Source of the DNA: Desulfofundulus salinus | Lineage (GTDB): Bacteria > Bacillota > Desulfotomaculia > Desulfotomaculales > Desulfovirgulaceae | Direction: 5' to 3' | NCBI RefSeq assembly: GCF_003627965.1 | Contig: NZ_RBWE01000001.1 | Location: 2,305,566-2,369,565 of the forward strand | Length of the DNA: 64,000 nt | In this document: positions 25,944-34,708 of the stretch, one piece after another | Position numbering within the stretch: the first letter of the stretch is position 1 | How the letters are laid out: each line of letters starts with the position of its first letter | Translations under genes and position numbers: made by a program | Notes under the pieces: generated by a model | Seen by the model: only the letters and a program-made list of their open reading frames with translations | Databases searched by the model: none | Told to the model about the DNA's origin: nothing

Positions 25944-28900
25944 TCACGCCAGTTCCAGGCGGACCCGGCTGCCCGGGCCCCCGGGCCGGGCCGGCTCGAC
26001 TACCAGGCGGCGGGGCAGGCGGCTTTTCAACTGGGGCAGGTGGCTGATCAGTCCGATGGCCACCCGTTCCAGGGGCAGGCGCTCCAGGGTATCCATCACC
26101 GCCTCCAGGCACTGCTCGTCCAGGGAACCGAAACCCTCATCCAGGAAAAAGAACTCCAGGGGAGCCCGGCCCCGCCGTTGAATCTGGTCCGACAGGGCCA
26201 GGGCCAGGGCCAGGGAAACCAGGAAGGTTTCCCCGCCCGAAAGGGTGGAAACAGGCCGTTTAAGGCCGCCGTTACCCTCGTCCCGGAGAATGAACCCTCC
26301 CTGCCCGTCCAGTTCCAGAGCATAGCGGTAGCCGGTGAGCCGGCCCAGCCGCTCTGTGGCCAGGGTAACCAGGTTCTCCAGCCGCCGGCGGGCCAGAAAC
26401 TCCACCAGCGCCCTGCCCCGCAGAAGCCCTTCCAGCTCCCGCAGGAGTGCAGCGCGCCGGACCAGCTGCTGCCGCTCCCCTTCCAGGACAGCCCACCGCT
26501 GCTGGTTTTCCTGCAGCTTTTGCAGCAGCACCCCCGCCGCCCCTTCCTGCTGCTGGGCCATACCCAGGGCTTCTTCCGCGGCCCGTAACTCTTCCTGCAG
26601 CCGATGCCACTCTTCCTCGTCCACACGCATGCCTTTCAGGCGGGCCTCCACTTCCTGCAGCCCCTTCAGCAGCACCTGTTCCTCCTGGCGGTGTTTCTTC
26701 ACCTGACTGGTTAATTCCTCCCGCTCCTGCGGGTCCAGCAGGGCGTCTTTAGCCTCGGCGGGACCGGCGAAATGGTTCTCCCGTGCCAACCGTTCCAGAC
26801 GCCGGCACAGGTCCTCCAGCCGCTCCTGCAGGGCGGCACAGGTCTGTTCTTCGCCCTTCAGTTCCAGCCGGACCCGCTGGAAGGCCTCAGCTGCCTTCTG
26901 GTTTTCTTCCTCCGCCCGGGCCACCGCCCCCTGCAGCAGGGACAGCTCTTTCTGCACCTGCTCCAGGGCCTCCTGCACCCGCAAACCGCCGGTAAGTTCG
27001 TGCAACTCCGCCTGGAGCCGCCGGATCTGTTCTGCCCTGCCCGCCAGGGTGGCTTTCAGGGCCCCCTTTTGAACCACCAGATCCCGCAGGTCATCTTTGA
27101 GCTGCTGAAGTCGCCCGGCCAGATCTTTCAACTCCGCCTCCAGCCCTGTTATCTCGTCCTGGCAGCGCCGGTGTTTTTGCTGCTTTTCCTTTAAAGCATC
27201 CCAGTACCCCGGGACCTGGTCCGGGTCCGCCAGGCCCAGCACCTCCAGAAGCAGCCGGAGTTTTTCCCTGACCGTCTGCTGCTCCGCCCCTTTTTCCCCC
27301 AGGTGCCGGCAGAGGACGTCGATCTGCCGGGCCAGGCCTGCCCGGTCGGACTGCAGGCGGGCGAGGGCGGGCCTCTGCTCATCCAGCCGGCGGCGCAGTT
27401 CCTCTTTCCGGTCCAGGGCTTCTTTTAAGTGCTGCTGCCAGTCGCGCCAGGCCCGCTGCTGCTCCTGATATGCCTGCTCCGCCCTTTGCAGCCGGACCGG
27501 GAGATCCTGCACCGGCACCCCCTGCCATTCTGCCGGCAGCTCACCCCGCAAACGTTTGCCCTCCGCCCCAACCTGCTCCTTTTCTTCCGCCAGCTGCTCC
27601 TCCCGGAGCTTTAACGACGCAATCTCCGTTTCCAGCTGGACGATTTTCTTTTCACACTCCTGCCACTCATCCCGCCGCCGCGCCTGCTCCTCCTCTGCGG
27701 CTTCCACCGCCTCCTCATAGGGGGTGAGTTCCGTCCCCGCAGGGGAGGCGGGCGAGGGGTGGTGAGGCGAGCCGCAGACCGGACAGGCCCGCCCCGCCTC
27801 CAGCGTCCGGGCCAGGGCGGCGGCCATATTCCTGTGCCGGGCTTCCTCCAGTTCCCGCCGGGCCCGTTCCAGGGCCTTACCTGCCTCATCCAGGGCCTGC
27901 TGCAGAATTGCCGCCTTCTGCCTCCAGACTTCCCGCTGGCGCTCGAGCGATTCCAGCCGCTCCCTGACCTGCCGGTGTTCCTCCTGGAGCTTCTGGTACC
28001 GGGCGGCCAGTTCCTGCAGCGCCTCGATCCGGTGCCTGAGGTCCTGTATTTCACCAGCCCGCTTTTCCAGGTACCCCTCCGGTACGGGCGGGTTTCCCTG
28101 CAGGTGCTCCAAACCTTCTTCATGCCGCTTCAGCTCACGTTCCAGCCCCTGCACTTCCCGGGCCAGTTCCGTCTCCCGCTGCTGCAACGCGGCAAGCTCG
28201 CGACCCGCTTCTTCCCGCTCCCCCTCCATCTTTTTTATTTCCCGGCCCAGACGGGACAGCTCCCGGTACAGGTCCAGGGCACAGCGAGCCTGCTCGACCT
28301 CCTCCAGGGTAACCTGGAACTGTTCCCGCAGTTTCTGCAGTTCGGCCAGCCGCTGCTCCCCCAGGGCCAGCCGGGAAGCAAGTTCTTCCTGCTGCTTCCC
28401 CAGGTCCTGCCCGGCCAGCTCCCACCGGTCCAATTGTTTTTGATCCCTGGCTTGCTGCTCCAGCCAGGTGTCCAGCTCCTTTTCCTGCTCCCGGGCCTGT
28501 TCCAGCCGCGCCTGTTGCCTTAAAAGGGCCGGCCCCCTTTCCTCCCACTGCCGCCGCACCCGCCCGGCCTCTTCCTCCGCCGCCCGGGCCCCTTCCTCCT
28601 GCCTGTGCAGTTCTTCCTGTAACGCCCGCAGTCCTTCCCGGCGCTTCTCCAGGTCTTTTTCCAGGCGCCCGTACTCTTCCAGCAATCCGCGCAGGGTTTC
28701 GGCCCGGGCCGCCCGCTCCAGGCGTTCCTCGGTCCAGCGTACCTGCGCTTCCGCCGCCTGGAGTTCCTGCAACCGGCGCTGCAGGTTGGCCCGCTGTTCC
28801 TGGGCCTGGCGGATCTCGCGGGCCTCCTCCAGGCGCCTGCGGATCGCCTGCAGGTTTCGTTCCGCCTCCCGGCGGGCCGCCTGGTTCTTTTCCAGAGCCT

Positions 28901-29564
28901 GACGGGCCCTCTCCAGGGCCTGGGGTGAACAGTCGCCCAGACCCCTCTGCTCCGCCTCTACTCTGTCCAGGCCTGCCTGCACTTTGGCCCCGGCATCGCC
29001 TACCCGTCTCTTTAACTGCTCGCCGAACCGGTCGAGTTCAAAAATGCGCTCCAGCATCTGATTCCGGTCCGCCGGCCGCAGGGCCAGAAACTCGGCAAAG
29101 CGGCCCTGGGGCAGGACCACCGCCCGGGTGAAGTCGTCCGCGGTGAGCCCCAGCAGCCCTTGAACCTCTGTTTTCACCTGGTCGGCTCCATCCGCCAGTA
29201 CCCTTTCCCCATCCGGGTCAATGCGCACCAGCCGGCATTCCCGGGTATGGGCGCCAAAATCGCCGCTTTTGCGCAGCACCCGCTCCACCCGGTAGCGGCA
29301 CCGCCCCTCACCCCGGCCCACTTCAAAGGTGAATGCCACCCGGGCCTGTTCGCTCTGCTGGTTGATGATTCCCTCCCTGCCCCGGCTGGCCCGCTTCACC
29401 TCCCCGAAGAGGGCCAGGGTAACCGCATCCAGGATGGTGGACTTGCCGCTCCCGGTGGGACCGAAAATGCCGAAAATCCCCCGCTCGCACAGAGCGTTGA
29501 AGTCCACCACCTCTTCCTGGCGGTAACTGTGCAACCCGGCCAGGCGCAGCTCAACCGGCCTCAA
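25944..29564 (-). CDS. sbcC: Exonuclease subunit SbcC (Rad50-like SMC ATPase)
   Basis: About 1206 residues from the TTG at 29564. Walker A FGPTGSGKSTILDAV is near residue 35. Two very long Glu/Gln/Arg-rich coiled coils flank a zinc-hook CPVCGSPHH in the middle, and STLSGGETFLVSLALAL (signature) and FFFLDEGFGSLD (Walker B) lie near the C-terminus. It works with SbcD to open hairpins and process DNA ends. The frame is open to 29849, but residues before the TTG are an out-of-frame reading of sbcD; a G-run six to seven bases before the TTG supports it. It overlaps the sbcD stop by 14 bases. Confidence 0.94.
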   Translation of the reverse strand: MRPVELRLAGLHSYRQEEVVDFNALCERGIFGIFGPTGSGKSTILDAVTLALFGEVKRASRGREGIINQQSEQARVAFTFEVGRGEGRCRYRVERVLRKSGDFGAHTRECRLVRIDPDGERVLADGADQVKTEVQGLLGLTADDFTRAVVLPQGRFAEFLALRPADRNQMLERIFELDRFGEQLKRRVGDAGAKVQAGLDRVEAEQRGLGDCSPQALERARQALEKNQAARREAERNLQAIRRRLEEAREIRQAQEQRANLQRRLQELQAAEAQVRWTEERLERAARAETLRGLLEEYGRLEKDLEKRREGLRALQEELHRQEEGARAAEEEAGRVRRQWEERGPALLRQQARLEQAREQEKELDTWLEQQARDQKQLDRWELAGQDLGKQQEELASRLALGEQRLAELQKLREQFQVTLEEVEQARCALDLYRELSRLGREIKKMEGEREEAGRELAALQQRETELAREVQGLERELKRHEEGLEHLQGNPPVPEGYLEKRAGEIQDLRHRIEALQELAARYQKLQEEHRQVRERLESLERQREVWRQKAAILQQALDEAGKALERARRELEEARHRNMAAALARTLEAGRACPVCGSPHHPSPASPAGTELTPYEEAVEAAEEEQARRRDEWQECEKKIVQLETEIASLKLREEQLAEEKEQVGAEGKRLRGELPAEWQGVPVQDLPVRLQRAEQAYQEQQRAWRDWQQHLKEALDRKEELRRRLDEQRPALARLQSDRAGLARQIDVLCRHLGEKGAEQQTVREKLRLLLEVLGLADPDQVPGYWDALKEKQQKHRRCQDEITGLEAELKDLAGRLQQLKDDLRDLVVQKGALKATLAGRAEQIRRLQAELHELTGGLRVQEALEQVQKELSLLQGAVARAEEENQKAAEAFQRVRLELKGEEQTCAALQERLEDLCRRLERLARENHFAGPAEAKDALLDPQEREELTSQVKKHRQEEQVLLKGLQEVEARLKGMRVDEEEWHRLQEELRAAEEALGMAQQQEGAAGVLLQKLQENQQRWAVLEGERQQLVRRAALLRELEGLLRGRALVEFLARRRLENLVTLATERLGRLTGYRYALELDGQGGFILRDEGNGGLKRPVSTLSGGETFLVSLALALALSDQIQRRGRAPLEFFFLDEGFGSLDEQCLEAVMDTLERLPLERVAIGLISHLPQLKSRLPRRLVVEPARPGGPGSRVRLELA

Positions 29565-30795
29565 CTTCGTCCCCCCTTTCCCCTGCCGTGGCTTCCACCA
29601 GTTCCAGGAAAATATGCACCAGATCGGTGTGCGGCTCGCCGCCCCCGGTCTGCTGGCGGTAAAAAAGCTTAAAAAGCTCGTCCAGGGGCAGAGCGTCCAC
29701 ATCCGGGGTTCCGGCAGACTCCCCTTCCTGATCCGGCAGGACCGTCCTGATGTCGATGATCCCCGGCCGCATCTCCCGCAGCTGCTCCACCTGTTCCCGG
29801 GTAAGGGGAGCTGCCGCGTGGACTTCCAGGTCAATCCAGGCCCGCTCATCCCGCCCGGCCCGGCACCAGGCCAGTACTTCCTCGTACCCCCCGGTGGCCC
29901 GCCAGCGCACCAGGGGCCGGCCGGAGTTCAGGGTTATTTCCCGGAAATGCACCGGCCGGCCCGGGAAGGCCTCCACCAGGACGACGCCTTTGGCCTGGCC
30001 GGTCTCGGAAAAGCTGTAGGCCAGGGGCGAACCGCTGTACCGGCAGGGGACGGGTGCACCAACCACTTCCTGGGGCCGGTGCAGGTGCCCCAGGGCCACG
30101 TACTGTACCTCCCGCGGAAAGGCACCCGGATCCACGCTGTAGGCCCCACCCAGGGACAGGGTGCGCTCGGAGTCACTGATCTGCCCGCCGTACATATAAA
30201 GGTGACTGACGGCCAGGTTTACCGCCCCCGGGCGGCAGGAACCGGCCAGTTGCTTTAAGAAGGCCGCTACCCGCCGGGAATAAGCCGCCTGGCGCTCCAC
30301 CGCTTCCTCCAGGGATGGGGTGAGCAACTCACCCAGCCGGGCCTCGGACGGGTAGGGCAGGGCCAGAATCACCGCCGGGCAGGGCCAGCCGGGCCCCTGG
30401 AGCACCAGGCAGGAGGGGCCGGATTCCAGCACGCCCGGCCCCAAAGGCGGCACATCTCCCGGGCGGCCCAGGATATACACTCCCTGGCGGGCCGCCAGGG
30501 GTACCGGTGCAGCCAGGCGCTCGGGCTGGTCGTGATTGCCCGCGATCACCACCACCTGCCGCCCGTCCACTGCCAGTCGGGAAAGGGCGTCAAAGTACAG
30601 TTCCTCGGCCCTGGCCGGGGGGTTTTCGGTGTCGAAGACGTCCCCGGCCAGCAAAACCAGGTGCACCCCCTCGTCCCTGGCCAGAAGGGCGATCTCCTCG
30701 ATAAACTGCTCCTGCTCATCCCAGCGCCGGTGGCCGCCAATGGTTTTCCCCAGGTGCCAGTCCGAGGTATGTAATATGCGCAGGGCCTTATCCAA
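29551..30795 (-). CDS. sbcD: Exonuclease subunit SbcD (Mre11-like nuclease)
   Basis: A 414-residue metallophosphoesterase: HTSDWHLGKTIGG at the start, AGDVFDTENPP, IAGNHDQPERLA, and GHLHRPQ near residue 235 hold the metal ligands. Its C-terminal capping domain contacts SbcC. It lies between addA (13 bases upstream) and sbcC, forming a DNA-end-repair operon addB-addA-sbcD-sbcC. Confidence 0.95.
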   Translation of the reverse strand: MDKALRILHTSDWHLGKTIGGHRRWDEQEQFIEEIALLARDEGVHLVLLAGDVFDTENPPARAEELYFDALSRLAVDGRQVVVIAGNHDQPERLAAPVPLAARQGVYILGRPGDVPPLGPGVLESGPSCLVLQGPGWPCPAVILALPYPSEARLGELLTPSLEEAVERQAAYSRRVAAFLKQLAGSCRPGAVNLAVSHLYMYGGQISDSERTLSLGGAYSVDPGAFPREVQYVALGHLHRPQEVVGAPVPCRYSGSPLAYSFSETGQAKGVVLVEAFPGRPVHFREITLNSGRPLVRWRATGGYEEVLAWCRAGRDERAWIDLEVHAAAPLTREQVEQLREMRPGIIDIRTVLPDQEGESAGTPDVDALPLDELFKLFYRQQTGGGEPHTDLVHIFLELVEATAGERGDEVEAG

Positions 30796-30808
30796 GTTAA
30801 ATCCCCCT

Positions 30809-33800
30809 TCAAACCGCCACCGCCCGGTTGAGGGCGAAGAAGTAGATGTACTTTTCCAGAACCGGCCTGGCCAGGATTTTTACCGCCGCCCGGCTGTAGA
30901 GATCGAGTTGAATGCGGTAGCGGCGCACCGCGTCCCCCAGGCCTTCTTCCGTCAACCGGTCAGTCTTGTAATCGATGATCACCAGGCCGTTTTCTTCCAC
31001 CAACAGGCAGTCAATGACCCCCTGGAGGAGGATGAACTCTCCCGGCGGCACTTTATCGCTTAACTCCGGGTAAAGCTCCGGCACCTCCAGGCCCAGGGTA
31101 AAGGGCACCTCCCGCCAGAGTCGACCGTCTCTTGCGGCGGTTAGTACCCTTTTGCCCAGGTCTGTCCGCCAGAAGCGGGCGATCTCCGCCGGGCGGACCA
31201 GCTGCAGTTCTTCCGGGCGCAGGATTTCCCGCTCCACCAGCCGGTCCAGGTGCCGGCGCACCCCCGCCTCATCCGGGAGATCTTCCAGCTCCAGGCTCTG
31301 CATTACCAAGTGCACCACCCGGCCCCGTTCGGCCCCGCTCATATGCTCTCCCGTGTAAAAGGCGGGCAGGTCGAATCCGGGGGGTAATTCCTCCGTCCCC
31401 GTTTCCTCTTCACCGGAACGCTTCTCCAGCAAACCTTCCCCGGGTATTTCCCCGCTCATCCGCTCCTCCAGCTCCTCCTGCCGGTGCCGCCACTCAGTAA
31501 CTGTGACCTTGGAAGGCAGGTGCGAGAGCTCCCGGTGGGGACAGGTCCAGAACAGCCGCCGCCTGAGCTCACCGGTATCCACCAGTTCCGCCGCCCCACC
31601 CGGCCAGTTTTCTTCCTGCTGCTGCAACCAGTCTTCGGGCAACGGTTCCAGCCGCTCAAGCCACCGGGTCCAGGATGGATCCCCGGTGACTTCAGCACCG
31701 GGGCCGCCTCTTGCCCACAGCCCCTCCAGGGCCGCCGCCGGCCACAGGTGCACCTGCCAGCACCCGGTCCCGGCATTCATCACCGTTTCCTCACCGCAGG
31801 AAAACCCGGCCAGGGCCGGATGGCTCCACAGGGCCGGGCCCAGCCAGTCTAAAGCCGACCTGGCTCCGGCCTGCAGCGAAATGCTCAAGGGCCCTTCCGG
31901 CGGCACCGCCGCCACCCTGCTCCGCCAGTTATCCACCTGCCTTTCCAGATTGCGCACGGCGGTAGCCAGGATCAGGCGCTCCCGGGCCCTGGTCAGGGCC
32001 ACGTACAACAGGCGCATCTCCTCGGCCAGAGCCTCCAGCCGCAGGCGCTGCCGGATCACCCGGTGCAGGACGGTGGGGTAGCGCACCCCCCGCTCCAGAT
32101 CCACCACCACCGGACCACATCCCAGTCGCCGGTGCAGCAGGAAGCTTTCGGAAAGATCCTGCAGGTTAAACCGGCGGCCCAGGCCGGTCACCACCACCAC
32201 CGGGAACTCCAGGCCCTTGGCCTTGTGGACGCTCATGATCCGGACCACGTTTTCATTTTCGCCCAGGGAGCGGGCGGCATCCATGTCCCCGCCCTCATCC
32301 CGGATCTGTTCTATAAAGCGCAGGAAGCGGAAAAGCCCCCGGTAGATGGTCCCCTCGAAACGCCGGGCCCGATCCACCAGTGCCCGCAGGTTGGCCTGGC
32401 GCACCACGCCGCCGGGCATGGCCCCCACCAGGTCGTAGTAGCCGGTCTGGCGGTACAGTTCCTCCAGCAGTTCCGCGGGCGGCAGGCGGCGGGCCAGGTC
32501 CCGCCACCCCTGGAGCCTTTTTAGAAAGCAGCGCAGGCGTTCCGCAAGCTCCGGAGCCACCCCCGGCGGCCCCTCTGCGGCCTGCTGCACGGCGGTGTAA
32601 AAGTCGCCTTCCGGGCAGGCCAGGCGGATTTCCGCCAGCCGCGCCGCATCCAGCCCCACCAGGGGCGACCGGAGCACCGCCGCCAGGGGAATATCCCGGC
32701 AGGGGTTGTCGATCACCTGGAGGGTGGAGAGTACGGTTTCCACCTCCGGGGCGTCGAAGTAGCCGCCTGCGCCGTCCGCGAAGGCCGGTACCCCCAGGCG
32801 GCGGAACTCCTCCAGGAATACTCCCACCCGGCCCTTGAGGGAGCGCATCAGCACCACCACATCCCGCCAGGTGACCGGGCGGTATTCCTTTTCTTCCCGG
32901 TCGTAGACCCAAAAATTCTCTTTGAGCACCAGCCGGTGAACCCGCTCCGCCACCCAGCGGGCCTCCAGGCGGGCCAGGTCCAGTTCATCCAGCTCCGGTT
33001 GCCCGTTTTCTTCCCGGCCGGTTGTATCCCCGGCCTCATCCCCTTCCGGAGCCCTGAAATCCAGCAGGTGAATCTCCACCGGACCACCTGCCTTCCCTGC
33101 CGCGCAATCCGGATAGCCGGCTCCGGGTTGAAGGCGGGCACGCTCATCGTAATCCAGCTCCCCCACCCGCCGGGTCATCAGCCGTTCGAAAAGATAGTTG
33201 ACCGTCTCCAGGATCTCATGCCGGCTGCGGAAGTTTGCCCGCAGCATCAGGCGCCAGCCCGGCCCGGATTCCTGCCCGGAAGCCAGATCCGCAAACTGGT
33301 GATAGCGGTGCAAAAAAACCGTGGGGTCCGCCAGCCGGAAGCGGTAAATGCTCTGCTTGACATCACCCACCAGAAAGCGGTTATCCTCCCGGGAAACCAG
33401 TTCTAAAAGGGCCTCCTGGACCCCGTTGATATCCTGGTACTCATCCACCAGCACTTCTGCGAAGTACTCACGGCACTCCGCAGCCACGGGGGAAGGAAGA
33501 AGTGGAGCCCCAGGGTCCTGTGGAATTTCTCCGCCCCACGGAGATCCCTCCCCGTTTTGGGCCAGGACGGCCAGGGCATAGTGCTCCAGGTCGGCAAAGT
33601 CGGCCACGGCACGCTCCAGCTTGGCCCGCCGGTAGGCCTCCCCAAACCGGAGCACCACCGTCACCAGCGCCTGCACCAGGGGGGCAACCCGGGCCAAATC
33701 ACCAATCATATCCACCGGTGAACGGGAGAAATACTCATTAAACAGGACCTGCAACCGCTTTTTGACATGGTCCCGCAGTTTTTTCACCCGTTCTTTAATT

Positions 33801-34708
33801 TCATCTACCGCCTCTCCCCCGGCCGTTCTGGGCAGGGCCGGCCACTTTTGACCTTCTTTCAGGGCCAGCTGCAGGTTTTCAAAGGAGCCTTCCACCAGCT
33901 CCAGCCAGCCCCGCACCCTGGCCAGGTCTTTCTCCAGCACCGCCGTGTATTGCTGCGGCCCGCCGGGGCCGGAGGCCAGGCGCCGGGCCTCTTCCAGGCT
34001 GTCCAGCCAGTCCTCCAGTTCCAGGCGGATTATTTCCCGCCACTGCCCGTGCCAGGGCTGCTCTTCCCAGGAACGGCCCCCAGCTCCGGCCAGGGAGTCA
34101 GCCAGCCAGTTCAGCCAGGCGCGGGGCCGGGGCAGGCTCATGGCAAAATCGTACAGGCGCAGAACCAGCTCGATCAGTTCCCGGTCGTCGCCGTGGCGGC
34201 CCGCCAGGGCCCGGGCCAGGTAGAGGAAGGGGGCTTCGGGCGGCGAGTCCCGGTGCTCCTCGTAACATTCCTCCAGAACCTCTTCCAGAACCTCCAGGCG
34301 TAAAAGAGACGCCTCGTTCTCATCCATCACCCGGAAGCCCGGATCCAGCCCCAGCAGGTAGAAGTGGCGCCGCACCACCTCGCCGCAAAAGGAGTGCAGG
34401 GTGCCGATGGAGGCCCGGGGGACCAGGAAAAGCTGGCGTAAGACCCGGGGGCTGGCCGGCCGTTCCTGCAGGGCCCGGTTCAGGGCGGCGCTCACCCGCT
34501 GGCGCATCTCCCCCGCCGCCGCGTCGGTAAAGGTAACCACCAGCAGCCGGTCCAGATCCACCGGATTCTTTTCGTCCAGCAGGTGCCGGATGATCCGCTC
34601 CACCAGCACCGCGGTCTTACCCGATCCGGCGGCGGCCGAAACCAGCAGGTTCCCTCCCCGGGTGGTGATGGCTTTTTGCTGCTCCTCAGTCCAGCGAGTA
34701 GAGGACAA
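30809..34708 (-). CDS. addA: ATP-dependent helicase/nuclease subunit A
   Basis: A 1299-residue UvrD-type helicase: LVSAAAGSGKTAVLVERI Walker A near residue 30, VDEYQDINGVQEALL motif II, MSVHKAKGLEFPVVVVTGL motif V. The C-terminal RecB-family nuclease has GVIDCLLVEENGLVIIDYKTD. With AddB it resects double-strand breaks for recombination. It overlaps the addB end by 23 bases. Unusually Glu/Arg/Gly-rich, as expected from the local GC level. Confidence 0.96.
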   Translation of the reverse strand: MSSTRWTEEQQKAITTRGGNLLVSAAAGSGKTAVLVERIIRHLLDEKNPVDLDRLLVVTFTDAAAGEMRQRVSAALNRALQERPASPRVLRQLFLVPRASIGTLHSFCGEVVRRHFYLLGLDPGFRVMDENEASLLRLEVLEEVLEECYEEHRDSPPEAPFLYLARALAGRHGDDRELIELVLRLYDFAMSLPRPRAWLNWLADSLAGAGGRSWEEQPWHGQWREIIRLELEDWLDSLEEARRLASGPGGPQQYTAVLEKDLARVRGWLELVEGSFENLQLALKEGQKWPALPRTAGGEAVDEIKERVKKLRDHVKKRLQVLFNEYFSRSPVDMIGDLARVAPLVQALVTVVLRFGEAYRRAKLERAVADFADLEHYALAVLAQNGEGSPWGGEIPQDPGAPLLPSPVAAECREYFAEVLVDEYQDINGVQEALLELVSREDNRFLVGDVKQSIYRFRLADPTVFLHRYHQFADLASGQESGPGWRLMLRANFRSRHEILETVNYLFERLMTRRVGELDYDERARLQPGAGYPDCAAGKAGGPVEIHLLDFRAPEGDEAGDTTGREENGQPELDELDLARLEARWVAERVHRLVLKENFWVYDREEKEYRPVTWRDVVVLMRSLKGRVGVFLEEFRRLGVPAFADGAGGYFDAPEVETVLSTLQVIDNPCRDIPLAAVLRSPLVGLDAARLAEIRLACPEGDFYTAVQQAAEGPPGVAPELAERLRCFLKRLQGWRDLARRLPPAELLEELYRQTGYYDLVGAMPGGVVRQANLRALVDRARRFEGTIYRGLFRFLRFIEQIRDEGGDMDAARSLGENENVVRIMSVHKAKGLEFPVVVVTGLGRRFNLQDLSESFLLHRRLGCGPVVVDLERGVRYPTVLHRVIRQRLRLEALAEEMRLLYVALTRARERLILATAVRNLERQVDNWRSRVAAVPPEGPLSISLQAGARSALDWLGPALWSHPALAGFSCGEETVMNAGTGCWQVHLWPAAALEGLWARGGPGAEVTGDPSWTRWLERLEPLPEDWLQQQEENWPGGAAELVDTGELRRRLFWTCPHRELSHLPSKVTVTEWRHRQEELEERMSGEIPGEGLLEKRSGEEETGTEELPPGFDLPAFYTGEHMSGAERGRVVHLVMQSLELEDLPDEAGVRRHLDRLVEREILRPEELQLVRPAEIARFWRTDLGKRVLTAARDGRLWREVPFTLGLEVPELYPELSDKVPPGEFILLQGVIDCLLVEENGLVIIDYKTDRLTEEGLGDAVRRYRIQLDLYSRAAVKILARPVLEKYIYFFALNRAVAV

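Noticed and set aside
26272..28902. Long Gly/Ala/Pro/Ser-rich ORFs on other frames across sbcC and addAB
   Set aside because: These are shadows of GC-rich coiled-coil and helicase genes; they have no start signals or family features.
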